Assembly (NCBI GenBank): GCA_029254005.1
Contig: JAQWYJ010000076.1
Location: forward strand, 1 to 35,505
Source of the DNA: Porticoccaceae bacterium
GTDB taxonomy: Bacteria > Pseudomonadota > Gammaproteobacteria > Pseudomonadales > Porticoccaceae
Direction: 5' to 3'
Length of the DNA: 35,505 bases
Program-made: the position numbers and the translations under genes
Shown here: piece after piece, positions 1 to 7,904 of the stretch
Numbering within the stretch: position 1 is the stretch's first letter
How the letters are laid out: every line of letters starts with the position of its first letter
The notes under the pieces: generated by a model
Databases searched by the model: none
What the model was told of the DNA's origin: nothing
What the model saw: the letters and a program-made list of their open reading frames with translations, nothing else

Positions 1-77
1 TGGTGGGCCCAGTAGGACTTGAACCTACGACCGATCGATTATGAGTCGAGCGCTCTAACCAACTGAGCTATGGGCCC
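1..77 (-). tRNA. tRNA with CAT anticodon, probably tRNA-Ile2 (lysidine type)
   Basis: Read on the minus strand this is a full cloverleaf with encoded CCA. It has a 7-bp acceptor stem (GGGCCCA with TGGGCCC), a D arm GCTC..GAGC, a CTCATAA anticodon loop (anticodon at 41-43) and a T arm with the GGTTCAAGTCC signature. CAT can mean elongator Met or Ile2, in which TilS converts C34 to lysidine. C4-G69 and C5-G68 in the acceptor stem, and the GACTCATAATCG and GGTCG stretches, resemble E. coli tRNA-Ile2 more than elongator Met, so I favour Ile2. Position 27-43 is a C-U mismatch, where E. coli Ile2 has G-U. The gene lies just downstream of rpoD, and the window begins exactly at its terminal CCA. Confidence 0.9.
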
Positions 78-109
78 TTTGAAAATCTACCGTTACATTT
101 ACCTTTTCT

Positions 110-133
110 GCCCGCGGATTATAATGCGCGGGC
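110..133. repeat. Inverted repeat enclosing the tRNA promoter -10 box
   Basis: GCCCGCG at 110-116 and CGCGGGC at 127-133 are perfect 7-bp arms around a 10-base loop that contains ATTATAAT, a TATAAT on both strands. Neither strand has a T tract after the stem, so a standard intrinsic terminator for rpoD is not evident. It may still form a 3' end structure on the rpoD mRNA. Confidence 0.6.
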
Positions 134-146
134 CAAGGTAAGTCAG
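118..146 (-). promoter_or_regulatory. Promoter of the tRNA gene
   Basis: On the minus strand CTGACT (141-146), a 17-nt spacer and a perfect TATAAT (118-123) form a strong sigma-70 promoter. The bases after the -10 box are GC-rich (CCGCGGGC), as is usual for stable-RNA promoters under stringent control. Transcription would start near 111, leaving a leader of about 33 nt before the mature tRNA. It lies between the rpoD stop codon and the tRNA, so the tRNA need not depend on rpoD read-through. Confidence 0.65.
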
Positions 147-157
147 GTATTTATTTG

Positions 158-2008
158 CTACTCGTCAATAAAACTACGCAAATGGTCTGAACGGGTTGGA
201 TGGCGAAGTTTACGTAATGCCTTAGCCTCAATCTGCCTGATACGTTCTCTGGTAACATCAAACTGTTTGCCTACTTCTTCAAGGGTATGATCGGTATTCA
301 TATCAATACCAAAGCGCATGCGTAATACCTTTGCCTCGCGTGCAGTGAGACTGCTAAGTACACCGCGAGTAGAGTCCGTAAGGTTGTTCTTAGTCGCCTC
401 ATCTATAGGTTGTGCAATAGTTACATCTTCTATGAGATCACCAATGCTAGCATCTTCGTCTTCGCCAATAGGAGTCTCCATCGAGATTGGTTCTTTGGCA
501 ATTTTCAGTACTTTTCTGATCTTGTCTTCTGGCATTTCCATTCGCTCGGCAAGCTCTTCTGGAGAGGGCTCTCGTCCCATTTCTTGCAACATTTGCCGTG
601 AGATTCGATTGAGCTTATTGATTGTTTCAATCATGTGCACTGGTATGCGAATAGTTCTTGCTTGGTCAGCAATAGAGCGTGTAATTGCCTGACGAATCCA
701 CCAAGTTGCGTAGGTTGAAAACTTGTAGCCACGACGGTACTCAAACTTATCTACCGCTTTCATCAAGCCAATGTTACCTTCTTGGATAAGGTCCAAAAAT
801 TGCAAACCACGGTTGGTGTACTTTTTAGCGATCGATATAACCAGTCTTAAATTGGCTTCAACCATTTCTTTTTTGGCGCGCCGCGCCATGGCTTCGCCTA
901 TAGTGAGTCGGCGGTTGATATCTTTAATTTGTATAATCGACAAACCGCTTTCAGTTTCAACTTGAGTCAACTTGCGTTGTGAGCGCAATATTTCAATCTC
1001 TTGATTGGCAATACCTTTAGAGTAATCTGCATCGGCACTGACAAGCGTGCCAGTCCATTTTAGGTTAACTTCATTGCCGGGAAAAGACTTAATAAACTCT
1101 TTACGTGGCATTTTTGCAAAGCGAATGCAGAGTTTCATAATATTGCGTTCTTCTTTACGAATTTTCTCTACTGATTTGCGAATAAGCGTTACCAGCGGGT
1201 CAAACTGCCGTGGGGTAAGCTTTAAATATTTAAACAGCTCACTCAAGTCCTGAATATTTTTCAGTGAGGCGTTGCTATCGCGGCCGTAGCGAGCAATAGA
1301 CTTATCTGTTTTGAGTAGCTGAGCGCGAATTTCTTCAAATCGCTCAGTCGCTTCCTCAGGGTCTAATCCGCCTTCGTGTTCTTCCTCTTCTTCTTCGTCT
1401 TCGTCAATTTCTTCACCATTGGCGATTTTTTCAGCCTCAGCTGCTTCAGCTGCTTGCTGTTGTGCAAGGGCAGACGGAACATGTTCCATTGGGTTGAGAT
1501 AACCACTGATTAAATCAGTTAATTTTTTCTCTCCCGCAACTACTAAATCCCATTCGCCAATTATAGTAGCGACATTAGCAGGCCAGTCAGAAATGGCGGA
1601 CATGAGCTCGCGAGTCCCTTCTTCAATCCGTTTGGCAATCTCGATCTCACCTTCTCTGGTCAACAGTTCAACGGACCCCATTTCTCGCATATACATACGA
1701 ACCGGATCTGTGGTTCTGTGTTGCTCAGATTCTACTGATGCCAGTGCAGCAGCTGCCTCTGCGGCGGCTACTTCGTCAGGAGTATTGTCTCCTGACATCA
1801 TCAACAGCGTTTCGGCATCTGGCGCTGTTTCAAATACCGTGATGCCCATGTCGTTGATCATCTGAATAATGTCTTCGACCTGTTCTGGATCGGCGATGTC
1901 CTCAGGCAGATGATCATTTACCTCAGCGTAGGTAAGATAGCCCTGTTCGCGACCTTTGGCGATTAGGTCCTTGATACCTGACTGTTGCTTGTCGTTGTTT
2001 TCACTCAT
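158..2008 (-). CDS. rpoD: RNA polymerase primary sigma factor (sigma-70)
   Basis: Housekeeping sigma factor that directs RNA polymerase to -10/-35 promoters. The 616 residues match the E. coli family length (613). Visible parts in order are region 1.1 (about 1-80), region 1.2 with [11 protein letters not shown] (101-111), an acidic low-complexity run in the non-conserved region (199-211), regions 2.1-2.4 with [18 protein letters not shown] and the [17 protein letters not shown] segment (about 385-460), region 3, and region 4.2 with the [20 protein letters not shown] helix-turn-helix near the C terminus (about 586-605). The ATG at 2008 has only a weak Shine-Dalgarno. It is the last gene of the rpsU-yqeY-dnaG-rpoD cluster and has a promoter-like sequence of its own just upstream. 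Confidence 0.98.
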   Translation of the reverse strand: MSENNDKQQSGIKDLIAKGREQGYLTYAEVNDHLPEDIADPEQVEDIIQMINDMGITVFETAPDAETLLMMSGDNTPDEVAAAEAAAALASVESEQHRTTDPVRMYMREMGSVELLTREGEIEIAKRIEEGTRELMSAISDWPANVATIIGEWDLVVAGEKKLTDLISGYLNPMEHVPSALAQQQAAEAAEAEKIANGEEIDEDEEEEEEHEGGLDPEEATERFEEIRAQLLKTDKSIARYGRDSNASLKNIQDLSELFKYLKLTPRQFDPLVTLIRKSVEKIRKEERNIMKLCIRFAKMPRKEFIKSFPGNEVNLKWTGTLVSADADYSKGIANQEIEILRSQRKLTQVETESGLSIIQIKDINRRLTIGEAMARRAKKEMVEANLRLVISIAKKYTNRGLQFLDLIQEGNIGLMKAVDKFEYRRGYKFSTYATWWIRQAITRSIADQARTIRIPVHMIETINKLNRISRQMLQEMGREPSPEELAERMEMPEDKIRKVLKIAKEPISMETPIGEDEDASIGDLIEDVTIAQPIDEATKNNLTDSTRGVLSSLTAREAKVLRMRFGIDMNTDHTLEEVGKQFDVTRERIRQIEAKALRKLRHPTRSDHLRSFIDE

Positions 2009-2050
2009 AAGACAATCTTGCGTAGTTAAGGGTTGAAAAATTAGCGCGCA

Positions 2051-2079
2051 ATTATATCGAAAAAAAGCTGGTTTGTCTC
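2051..2079 (-). promoter_or_regulatory. Putative rpoD promoter in the dnaG-rpoD gap
   Basis: On the minus strand GAGACA (2074-2079), 17 nt and a perfect TATAAT (2051-2056), followed by a GC-rich TTGCGCGC. The predicted start is near 2044, about 36 nt before the rpoD ATG. Two short symmetric elements lie just upstream: TTGTCT-G-AGACAA (its AGACAA arm overlapping the -35 box) and ATTGCGCAAT. Confidence 0.5.
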
Positions 2080-2121
2080 AGACAAATTGCGCAATATTTT
2101 GCTTACTGCTATGACTATAGT

Positions 2122-4080
2122 TTAGATCACAAGTCTTTGTTTTATCTTGTTTTTTAAGTCTTCTGATTGTTTGTCTCCAGGCAGCTGCAGTCGCAACTTG
2201 TGTAATTGTTTGATTTCCCGCTCGGTCAAGGTCTTACGTTGCAGTAAGTGCAGAGCTTTGTCGACCACTGGCATCGCGTCAAACGCCGTATTAATGACAT
2301 GTTTTAATGCATCGTTAAACTCTTGGTGGTCATCTCGGCCAGTGCCTACCGGTGGATGGTAAAGCTCGCTCGCAGCGAGACTTTGAAGTGTTTTGGTTTC
2401 TTCTTGATTACCATGTGTGCCCAGCCAATAAGCAAAAATATGTGATGGTTTGTAGTGAGGGTTTTTCTTGGCAACCTCTAAAACCCTCAAAAATAGGCGT
2501 GTATCCTGATGGGTAGATTGGGTGAGAAAACTTACATCCTCCACGGATTCGGCTAGGGCAGGGTGGTTTAGTAAAAGTGCGGTTATAAACTTAATGGGAC
2601 TAAGCCGTATTTTAGATGCTCGTTCAGAGGTGAGTTCAGCGTAGTCATTGTCAGCAATAGCATCATTGTATTCTGGATAGTGGTAGTCATCATTACCATT
2701 AAAAGGTGCAGTGTCGGTAGTTGCTTGATGCGTGTTGATATCTTGCTCTTTGGCAATAGCGGCTCGTTGTTGGGGCGATACATGAGTAGCTACATAGTCG
2801 CGTAAATTGTCAGCTGAAATGCCTGTACGACGAGATAATTCCTCTAGCATTAACTGCCGAAAAACACCTTGGGGGATGCGGTTGATTTGTGGCGCACACA
2901 CTTTGCTCAAGCGAGCTTTGCCGTCAGCGGTCGAGCTGTCTATGCCATCGCTTAGTTGTTCAAAAAGAAATTCAGATAACGGCTGAGATTGCTCCACTTT
3001 TTCTTTGAAGGCAGCGCTGCCAAGCTCTCGAATCATCGTGTCGGGATCTTCACCGTCAGGTAAAAACAAAAACTTTGCTGATACGCCATCCCGCATTTCA
3101 GGTAGGGCAATTTCTAAAGAACGAGAAGCTGCTCTGCGTCCGGCACTGTCTCCGTCAAAGCAAAAAATTAGCTCCGATGTGTAGCGAAATAGTTTTTGCA
3201 GATGGTTTTCAGTTAGTGCTGTTCCCAGGGTCGCAACCGCATTTGAAATACCAAATTGGGCCAATGCTATGACATCCATGTAGCCTTCTACCATAATAAG
3301 ATAGGGAATTTCTTTTAAGGCCTGTCGCGCTTCATAAAGACCATATAACTCTCGGCCTTTATGAAATACGGGTGTTTCTGGTGAATTTAAATATTTTGGT
3401 GTGCTGTCATCAAGTACTCTACCGCCAAAGCCTATGGTCCTTCCACGTTGATCTCTGATGGGAAACATAATTCGATGGCGAAACCGATCATATTGCTTTT
3501 TTTCTTCCGGTTTGACGATAATCATTCCAGATTGATCTAAAAGTTGGTTTTTTTTCTCACTACCTCCAACGGTACTGAGCAAATTGTCCCAACCTGCAGG
3601 TGCGTAGCCTATACCGAATTGAGCAGCTATTTTGCCGCTAAGACCGCGGCCTTTTAAGTAGTCAACCGCAGTATGGGCCTCAGTGTGTTGGCGCAATTGT
3701 CGGCGGTAATAGGTGTCAGAATCACTTAAGGTTGAATATATACTATCCTTTTGCTTGACCACTTTTTGGTCAGCTACTGCTTCTCGAGGAATTTCCATTC
3801 CAGCATTTTTTGCCAGCATTTCTACGGCGGGTAGAAAGTCTAAGCGATCAAATTCCATGACAAAACCTAGGGCATTCCCACCGGCGCCACAGCCAAAGCA
3901 GTAGTAGAATTGCTTGTCTTGCGCTACGGTAAAGGAAGGACTTTTTTCTTCATGAAAAGGGCAGCAGGCTTTATAGTTTTTTCCGGCTTTTTTTAATGGC
4001 ACACGTGCGTTAACTACATCAATGATATCAATGCGATCAAGTAAGTCGTCTATAAACGTTTGTGGAATTAATCCTGCCAT
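2122..4080 (-). CDS. dnaG: DNA primase
   Basis: Synthesises RNA primers at the replication fork in partnership with DnaB. The N-terminal CHC2 zinc-binding domain shows C40, H43, C61 and C64 (CCPFHEEKSPSF then CFGCG). The RNA polymerase core follows, with a TOPRIM domain seen as IMVEGYMDV (about 263-271) and the acidic CFDGDSAGRRAA motif (about 308-319). The C-terminal third is the helicase-binding region and is poorly conserved, rich in polar and acidic residues around 450-490. At 652 aa it is somewhat longer than E. coli DnaG (581), mostly in that linker. There is no clear Shine-Dalgarno before the ATG, which fits the low expression of primase relative to its operon neighbours in other Gammaproteobacteria. 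It lies between yqeY and rpoD. Confidence 0.97.
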   Translation of the reverse strand: MAGLIPQTFIDDLLDRIDIIDVVNARVPLKKAGKNYKACCPFHEEKSPSFTVAQDKQFYYCFGCGAGGNALGFVMEFDRLDFLPAVEMLAKNAGMEIPREAVADQKVVKQKDSIYSTLSDSDTYYRRQLRQHTEAHTAVDYLKGRGLSGKIAAQFGIGYAPAGWDNLLSTVGGSEKKNQLLDQSGMIIVKPEEKKQYDRFRHRIMFPIRDQRGRTIGFGGRVLDDSTPKYLNSPETPVFHKGRELYGLYEARQALKEIPYLIMVEGYMDVIALAQFGISNAVATLGTALTENHLQKLFRYTSELIFCFDGDSAGRRAASRSLEIALPEMRDGVSAKFLFLPDGEDPDTMIRELGSAAFKEKVEQSQPLSEFLFEQLSDGIDSSTADGKARLSKVCAPQINRIPQGVFRQLMLEELSRRTGISADNLRDYVATHVSPQQRAAIAKEQDINTHQATTDTAPFNGNDDYHYPEYNDAIADNDYAELTSERASKIRLSPIKFITALLLNHPALAESVEDVSFLTQSTHQDTRLFLRVLEVAKKNPHYKPSHIFAYWLGTHGNQEETKTLQSLAASELYHPPVGTGRDDHQEFNDALKHVINTAFDAMPVVDKALHLLQRKTLTEREIKQLHKLRLQLPGDKQSEDLKNKIKQRLVI

Positions 4081-4147
4081 GAACTAATCAGCGTGTTATC
4101 AGCGTTACACTCTAGTGTACCCAAATCAACGGGGATTGAAATGGTGT

Positions 4148-4594
4148 TTAGCGATTTAGTGCTATCTTTACTAACCCACTTACAGCGCCGCCATCTGCAC
4201 GTCCTTGGATTTGCGGCTTTAAAATGGCCATAACCTTGCCCATGTCGCGCATGGATTCAGCGCCAGACTCACTTATTGCCTGTATGACCATTGCGTTGAT
4301 TTCTTCATCACTTAATGCTTTGGGTAAGAATTCTTGAATGACGCTAATTTCAAAGGTTTCGATAGCGGCTAACTCATCACGCCCAGCTGCTAGGTATTGA
4401 GATACAGAATCCCGGCGCTGCTTGACCATTTTGTCAAGAACTGCCAGTAGTCTTTCATCAGAGATAACAATTCGTTCGTCGACTTCTATGCGCTTTACCT
4501 CTGCGAGCATGAGTCTTATAGCGCCAAGACGAGGTTTTTCTTTAGCTCGCATGGCCTCTTTCATAGCATTGGTTAGGTCAGTTTTCATAGACAT
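4148..4594 (-). CDS. GatB/YqeY domain protein
   Basis: Small helical protein of the YqeY family, related to the tail domain of GatB. Its exact role is not established, though a link to tRNA-dependent amidation is usually proposed. The open frame extends upstream to 4636, but the ATG at 4594 (MSMKTDLTNAMKEAMRAKEK) is chosen because GGAG lies 7 nt before it and the conserved family sequence begins there. This gives 148 aa, the usual length. Recognisable family segments are RLMLAEVKRIEVDER and the C-terminal MGKVMAILKPQIQGRADGG. It sits between rpsU and dnaG as in Pseudomonas, after a terminator-like hairpin. Confidence 0.9.
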   Translation of the reverse strand: MSMKTDLTNAMKEAMRAKEKPRLGAIRLMLAEVKRIEVDERIVISDERLLAVLDKMVKQRRDSVSQYLAAGRDELAAIETFEISVIQEFLPKALSDEEINAMVIQAISESGAESMRDMGKVMAILKPQIQGRADGGAVSGLVKIALNR

Positions 4595-4630
4595 AGGCTG
4601 TCTCCAATTGATATATTCGAAGGATTCCAG

Positions 4631-4660
4631 AAACACAAAAAGCGCCTCTAGGCGCTCTTT
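4631..4660 (-). terminator. Intrinsic terminator-like hairpin between rpsU and yqeY
   Basis: The arms 4651-4660 and 4637-4646 form a 10-bp stem (AAAGAGCGCC with GGCGCTTTTT, one G-U pair) around a TAGA loop. On the minus strand it runs into TTTTTGTGTTT. This resembles the partial terminator known between rpsU and dnaG in E. coli, which lets rpsU be expressed far more than dnaG and rpoD. Confidence 0.75.
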
Positions 4661-4700
4661 GGACTACTTACTCTAAACATCTTCAGGATGCTAGGTTAGT

Positions 4701-4916
4701 TTAGTATAGCCGAGTAAACTTGCGTGATTCGCGAGACACTTTTTTCTGGTTACGTTTCACTGCAGCGGCTGCCTTGCGTTTACGTACCCATGTAGGCTTC
4801 TCATAGAATTCACAGCTGCGCACTTTGGCCAGAACGCCTGCTTTTTCGCAAGAGCGTTTAAACCGACGTAACGCTACGTCAAAGGGCTCGTTTTCTTTAA
4901 TACGTACACTTGGCAT
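4701..4916 (-). CDS. rpsU: 30S ribosomal protein S21
   Basis: Small basic protein of the 30S platform, needed for efficient initiation. The 71 residues are the family length, beginning [21 protein letters not shown] and ending in a basic tail ([22 protein letters not shown]). An AGGA lies 8 nt before the ATG. It is the first gene of the minus-strand macromolecular-synthesis operon and is divergent from tsaD, with a 297-nt intergenic region holding a promoter for each direction. A terminator-like hairpin follows about 40 nt after its stop codon. Confidence 0.97.
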   Translation of the reverse strand: MPSVRIKENEPFDVALRRFKRSCEKAGVLAKVRSCEFYEKPTWVRKRKAAAAVKRNQKKVSRESRKFTRLY

Positions 4917-4989
4917 GTATGCTTATTCCTGTAGTCAAATTTGCTTGTCGTGGCAGTGCGTAACCAACCACCCTATCAAGGGCGCGTAG

Positions 4990-5016
4990 TTTATACACTT
5001 AGCGTAGTTGTTGCAA
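4990..5016 (-). promoter_or_regulatory. Putative rpsU operon promoter
   Basis: On the minus strand TTGCAA (5011-5016; TTTGCA if shifted by one) and TATAAA (4990-4995) with a 15-16-nt spacer, followed by CTACGCGCCC. That GC-rich discriminator is typical of stringently controlled ribosomal promoters. The leader would be about 65 nt. The short spacer lowers confidence. Confidence 0.4.
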
Positions 5017-5142
5017 AGCTTTTTAACGCTATTTAGTACTTTTTATGAGTTCTTCAGGCAAGGATCGAATTGACAAGCCTGGCCATTTACATTTGGCTGT
5101 TTAGCTGTGCGCTAGAAAGTGCTTTACGGAGCAGGACTGTAT

Positions 5143-5171
5143 AGGTGAAATAGACTAACTGTGGTTATAAT
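5143..5171 (+). promoter_or_regulatory. Putative tsaD-fol operon promoter
   Basis: A perfect TATAAT at 5166-5171 lies 42 nt before the tsaD ATG. No good -35 hexamer is seen at 16-18 nt (AGGTGA at 5143-5148 is the nearest position). The remainder of the 297-nt rpsU-tsaD gap holds the rpsU promoter and nothing else I recognise. Confidence 0.4.
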
Positions 5172-5213
5172 TGCCAGATTAAATTCAGTAATTGCTTTTA
5201 GGTATTAGTTATT

Positions 5214-6254
5214 ATGCTTGTTCTTGGTATCGAAACGTCCTGCGATGAAACGGGTGTTGCAGTTTTTGACAGTGAACGCGGATTACTGGCTCATAAACTT
5301 TATTCTCAAACAAAACTTCATGCTGAATATGGTGGAGTGGTTCCTGAACTTGCCTCTCGAGATCATGTACGTAAAATTTTACCTCTGTTGGACGAGGTTT
5401 TTAACACCGCAGGTGTTGCTAAAACTGATTTAGATGGCATTGCATACACCGCTGGGCCAGGCTTGATGGGGGCGTTAATGGTAGGGGGTGCAACGGCAAC
5501 ATCACTGGGGTTTGCGCTGGACATCCCAGTTTTGGGAGTACATCATATGGAGGCTCATTTATTGGCTCCCATGTTAGAGGCTCAACCGCCTTCGTTTCCA
5601 TTTGTGGCATTATTGGTGTCTGGAGGCCACACTCAACTGGTGGCTGTTTCGGCGATCGGCGAGTATGAAGTTTTAGGTGAGTCTCTAGATGATGCTGCTG
5701 GAGAGGCTTTTGATAAAACAGCTAAGATGTTGGACTTAGACTACCCAGGTGGGCCTGTACTAGCAGGTCTTGCTGAACAAGGTGAGATTGAACGATTCGC
5801 GTTCCCGCGTCCAATGACAGACCGACCTGGCTTAGATTTTAGCTTTTCTGGGTTGAAGACTCATACCCGAAATTTGATTCAGCAACATCGGGGCGATGAT
5901 GTATTACCTGATGAAAAAACCATTCTAGATATCTGTGCTGGGTTTCAAGAAGCGATCGTAGATACCTTGGTAATCAAGTGCCGTCGAGCAATGCTAATCA
6001 CAGGAATGCAAACGCTAGTGATTGCAGGTGGAGTGTCTGCCAATATTAGGCTCCGGCATAAATTAGAGGTCGCTCTGGGGAAAGAGGGGGTCGAGGTATT
6101 TTATGCGCGACAGGAGTTTTGTACGGATAATGGTGCCATGATAGCGTACACAGGTTGTCAGAGGCTGCTCGCTGGGGAGCGCAATGCGATGTCTATAGAT
6201 GCAGTTCCTCGTTGGCCAATGGATAAACTCAATCGGCCTATGGCTGCTAGCTAA
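5214..6254 (+). CDS. tsaD: tRNA N6-adenosine threonylcarbamoyltransferase
   Basis: Catalytic subunit (Kae1/YgjD/Gcp family) of the bacterial t6A machinery. With TsaB and TsaE it transfers threonylcarbamoyl to A37 of ANN-decoding tRNAs in the cytoplasm. It starts with the ASKHA phosphate loop ([19 protein letters not shown]). H111 and H115 in HHMEAH, and Asp in the late TDNGAMIAY segment, are the metal ligands of the family. SGGHTQLV and FSGLKTH are also clear. At 346 aa it is the standard length. It is divergent from rpsU, as in many Gammaproteobacteria, and followed after 18 nt by folB. Confidence 0.97.
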   Translation: MLVLGIETSCDETGVAVFDSERGLLAHKLYSQTKLHAEYGGVVPELASRDHVRKILPLLDEVFNTAGVAKTDLDGIAYTAGPGLMGALMVGGATATSLGFALDIPVLGVHHMEAHLLAPMLEAQPPSFPFVALLVSGGHTQLVAVSAIGEYEVLGESLDDAAGEAFDKTAKMLDLDYPGGPVLAGLAEQGEIERFAFPRPMTDRPGLDFSFSGLKTHTRNLIQQHRGDDVLPDEKTILDICAGFQEAIVDTLVIKCRRAMLITGMQTLVIAGGVSANIRLRHKLEVALGKEGVEVFYARQEFCTDNGAMIAYTGCQRLLAGERNAMSIDAVPRWPMDKLNRPMAAS

Positions 6255-6272
6255 AACACAGGAATGCACGTA

Positions 6273-6629
6273 ATGGATATTGTTTACATTAGAGATCTGC
6301 GAATTGAAACTATCATTGGCATATATGATTGGGAACGAGAGGTAAAACAGACAGTGAGTCTGGATCTTGAGATGGCGCATGATATTCGCCAAGCTGCACA
6401 AACTGATGATATTCAATACGCCCTCAATTATAAGTCTATTGCTAAGCGTTTAATTGCGTTTATAGAGGAGAGTGAGTTTTTGTTGGTTGAGAGAATGGCT
6501 GAGGAAGTTGCTGGTATTGTTTGTGAGGAATTCTCAGTGCCATGGTTAAAATTGCGTGTTAGTAAGCCCGGCGCACTCAGAGGTTCTCAAGATGTAGGGA
6601 TCATTATCGAGCGTGGAGAGCGCAGCTAG
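6273..6629 (+). CDS. folB: Dihydroneopterin aldolase
   Basis: Converts 7,8-dihydroneopterin to 6-hydroxymethyl-dihydropterin plus glycolaldehyde in folate synthesis. The start is placed at the ATG at 6273 (MDIVYIRDLRIETIIGIYDWER), the usual N terminus, with AGGA 9 nt upstream; an in-frame ATG at 6264 would add three residues. The GIYDWER motif with its conserved Glu, and the C-terminal LRVSKPGALRGSQDVGIIIERG, are typical. At 118 aa it is full length. Its stop shares one base with the folK start, so the two are translationally coupled. Confidence 0.95.
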   Translation: MDIVYIRDLRIETIIGIYDWEREVKQTVSLDLEMAHDIRQAAQTDDIQYALNYKSIAKRLIAFIEESEFLLVERMAEEVAGIVCEEFSVPWLKLRVSKPGALRGSQDVGIIIERGERS

Positions 6630-7138
6630 TGGCCCAAATTTACCTCAGTTTGGGTAGCAATATTGACCGCCATGCGCGAATCAATGCGGCGTTAGATGCC
6701 TTACTTTTAATGTTCGGTGAATTACAACTATCCCCAGTGTATGAAAGTGACTCTGTGGGATTTGCCGGAGATAATTTTTTTAATTTGGTGGTAGGTATTA
6801 CCACTAAAAAACCTGTCGGTGAAGTGTCAGCAATTCTCAAGCGCATAGAAAACGAGAACGGACGTGACCGTTCAGCACCACGTTTTGGCCCACGTAGTTT
6901 GGATATTGATATTCTCACTGTGGATGACCTTTGTGGTGAAATAGACGGAATTCAGCTACCTCGAGAAGAGGTGCTTGTGAATGCATTTGTATTGCTTCCT
7001 CTGGCTGATATAGCACCAGATAGAGTTCATCCGCTAACGGGGAAAACCTATGAGCAACATTGGCAACAGTATGACCAGAGTAAACAAAAACTATGGGCTA
7101 TAGAATTTGTTTGGATAAACAGGCCTACATCAATTTAA
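6629..7138 (+). CDS. folK: 2-amino-4-hydroxy-6-hydroxymethyldihydropteridine pyrophosphokinase
   Basis: Transfers pyrophosphate from ATP to 6-hydroxymethyl-dihydropterin, the step after FolB. It starts at GTG (GGAGAG 8 nt upstream) and overlaps the folB stop codon. Seen in order are AQIYLSLGSNIDRHARI, the substrate loop, RSAPRFGPRSLDIDILTVDD with its paired catalytic Asp residues (DIDIL), and LPREEVLVNAFVLLPLADIAPD. Length 169 aa is within the family range. It ends 4 nt from the convergent pteridine reductase, leaving no room for a separate terminator. Confidence 0.95.
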   Translation: MAQIYLSLGSNIDRHARINAALDALLLMFGELQLSPVYESDSVGFAGDNFFNLVVGITTKKPVGEVSAILKRIENENGRDRSAPRFGPRSLDIDILTVDDLCGEIDGIQLPREEVLVNAFVLLPLADIAPDRVHPLTGKTYEQHWQQYDQSKQKLWAIEFVWINRPTSI

Positions 7139-7142
7139 TAAG

Positions 7143-7892
7143 CTACAAACTGTTAGAACTGCCACCATCCACTGCGATAGTTTGGCCTGTCATATAGGTA
7201 GCATTGATTGCTAAAAAATAGACAGTTTTGGCAATATCTTGTTCGGTTCCGAGTCGACCCATAGGAACCTTACTCAGTACCGAGGACTGCTTGTCAATAT
7301 CATCTGATTCATGCTCTGGCCAAAGTATTGCTCCTGGTGCCACGCTGTTAACTCTTACTTCGGGACCAAGCTCTTTAGCCAATGTTTTCGTCATGGCAAT
7401 ATTGCCGGCTTTGGCGATAGAGTAAATTGGGTGATTTTGCAGAGCCCCACGTGCGTGCATGTCAGAAATGTTGACGATGGTTCCCTTTGCGAGTGTAAGC
7501 AGAGGGGCAAGTTTTTGCGAGAGGAAAAAAGGCCCTTTTAAATTGCTATTAATGAGGTCATCCCACTGGGCTTCATCACAATCAGGCAAGGGCGTAGGAT
7601 AAAAGCTAGAGGCGTTGTTTACTAGCACATCAAGGCGCCCTATGCTTTTGATTAGGGTAGCTATCTTGTCTAAACCAGACATATGATTTAGGTCACTCTG
7701 AACCAGTAGGCAGCTCTCAGCGCGCAGACTGTTGAGCTCTTGAGAAAGTTTGTTTGCATCAGCGGCAGATCGATTAAAGTGAATAACAACCCTGTACCCC
7801 TGCTCATGGAATAAGCGTGCTACCACTGCACCTATGCGTCGCGCAGCTCCAGTGATTAAAATAACGGGATGGTTAGAGTAGTCGGTTTTCAT
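7143..7892 (-). CDS. Pteridine reductase (FolM/PTR1-type short-chain dehydrogenase)
   Basis: SDR-family NADPH enzyme, probably reducing dihydropterins (dihydromonapterin) or dihydrofolate. The nucleotide motif is TGAARRIG (14-21), i.e. TGxxxRxG instead of the usual TGxxxGxG, which marks pteridine reductases. NNAS follows at 92-95 and the catalytic Y157xxxK161 is present. Asp144 in NISD stands where ordinary SDRs have the catalytic Ser, again as in PTR1/FolM. Full length (249 aa). AAGGA lies 6 nt before the ATG, and the gene starts 12 nt after the cca stop, so the two are one operon. Its position beside folB-folK supports a pterin role. The exact substrate is inferred. Confidence 0.82.
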   Translation of the reverse strand: MKTDYSNHPVILITGAARRIGAVVARLFHEQGYRVVIHFNRSAADANKLSQELNSLRAESCLLVQSDLNHMSGLDKIATLIKSIGRLDVLVNNASSFYPTPLPDCDEAQWDDLINSNLKGPFFLSQKLAPLLTLAKGTIVNISDMHARGALQNHPIYSIAKAGNIAMTKTLAKELGPEVRVNSVAPGAILWPEHESDDIDKQSSVLSKVPMGRLGTEQDIAKTVYFLAINATYMTGQTIAVDGGSSNSL

Positions 7893-7904
7893 TTGAATTC
7901 CTTG

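Noticed and set aside
1375-1415. TCTTC-rich low-complexity tract in rpoD
   Set aside because: It encodes the acidic run at residues 199-211 of sigma-70, which is normal in the non-conserved region, and is not a perfect tandem repeat.
4081-4147. TACACT-AG-AGTGTA inverted repeat before dnaG
   Set aside because: A 2-nt loop is too tight for a stable hairpin and no T tract follows, so I do not call a terminator or operator.
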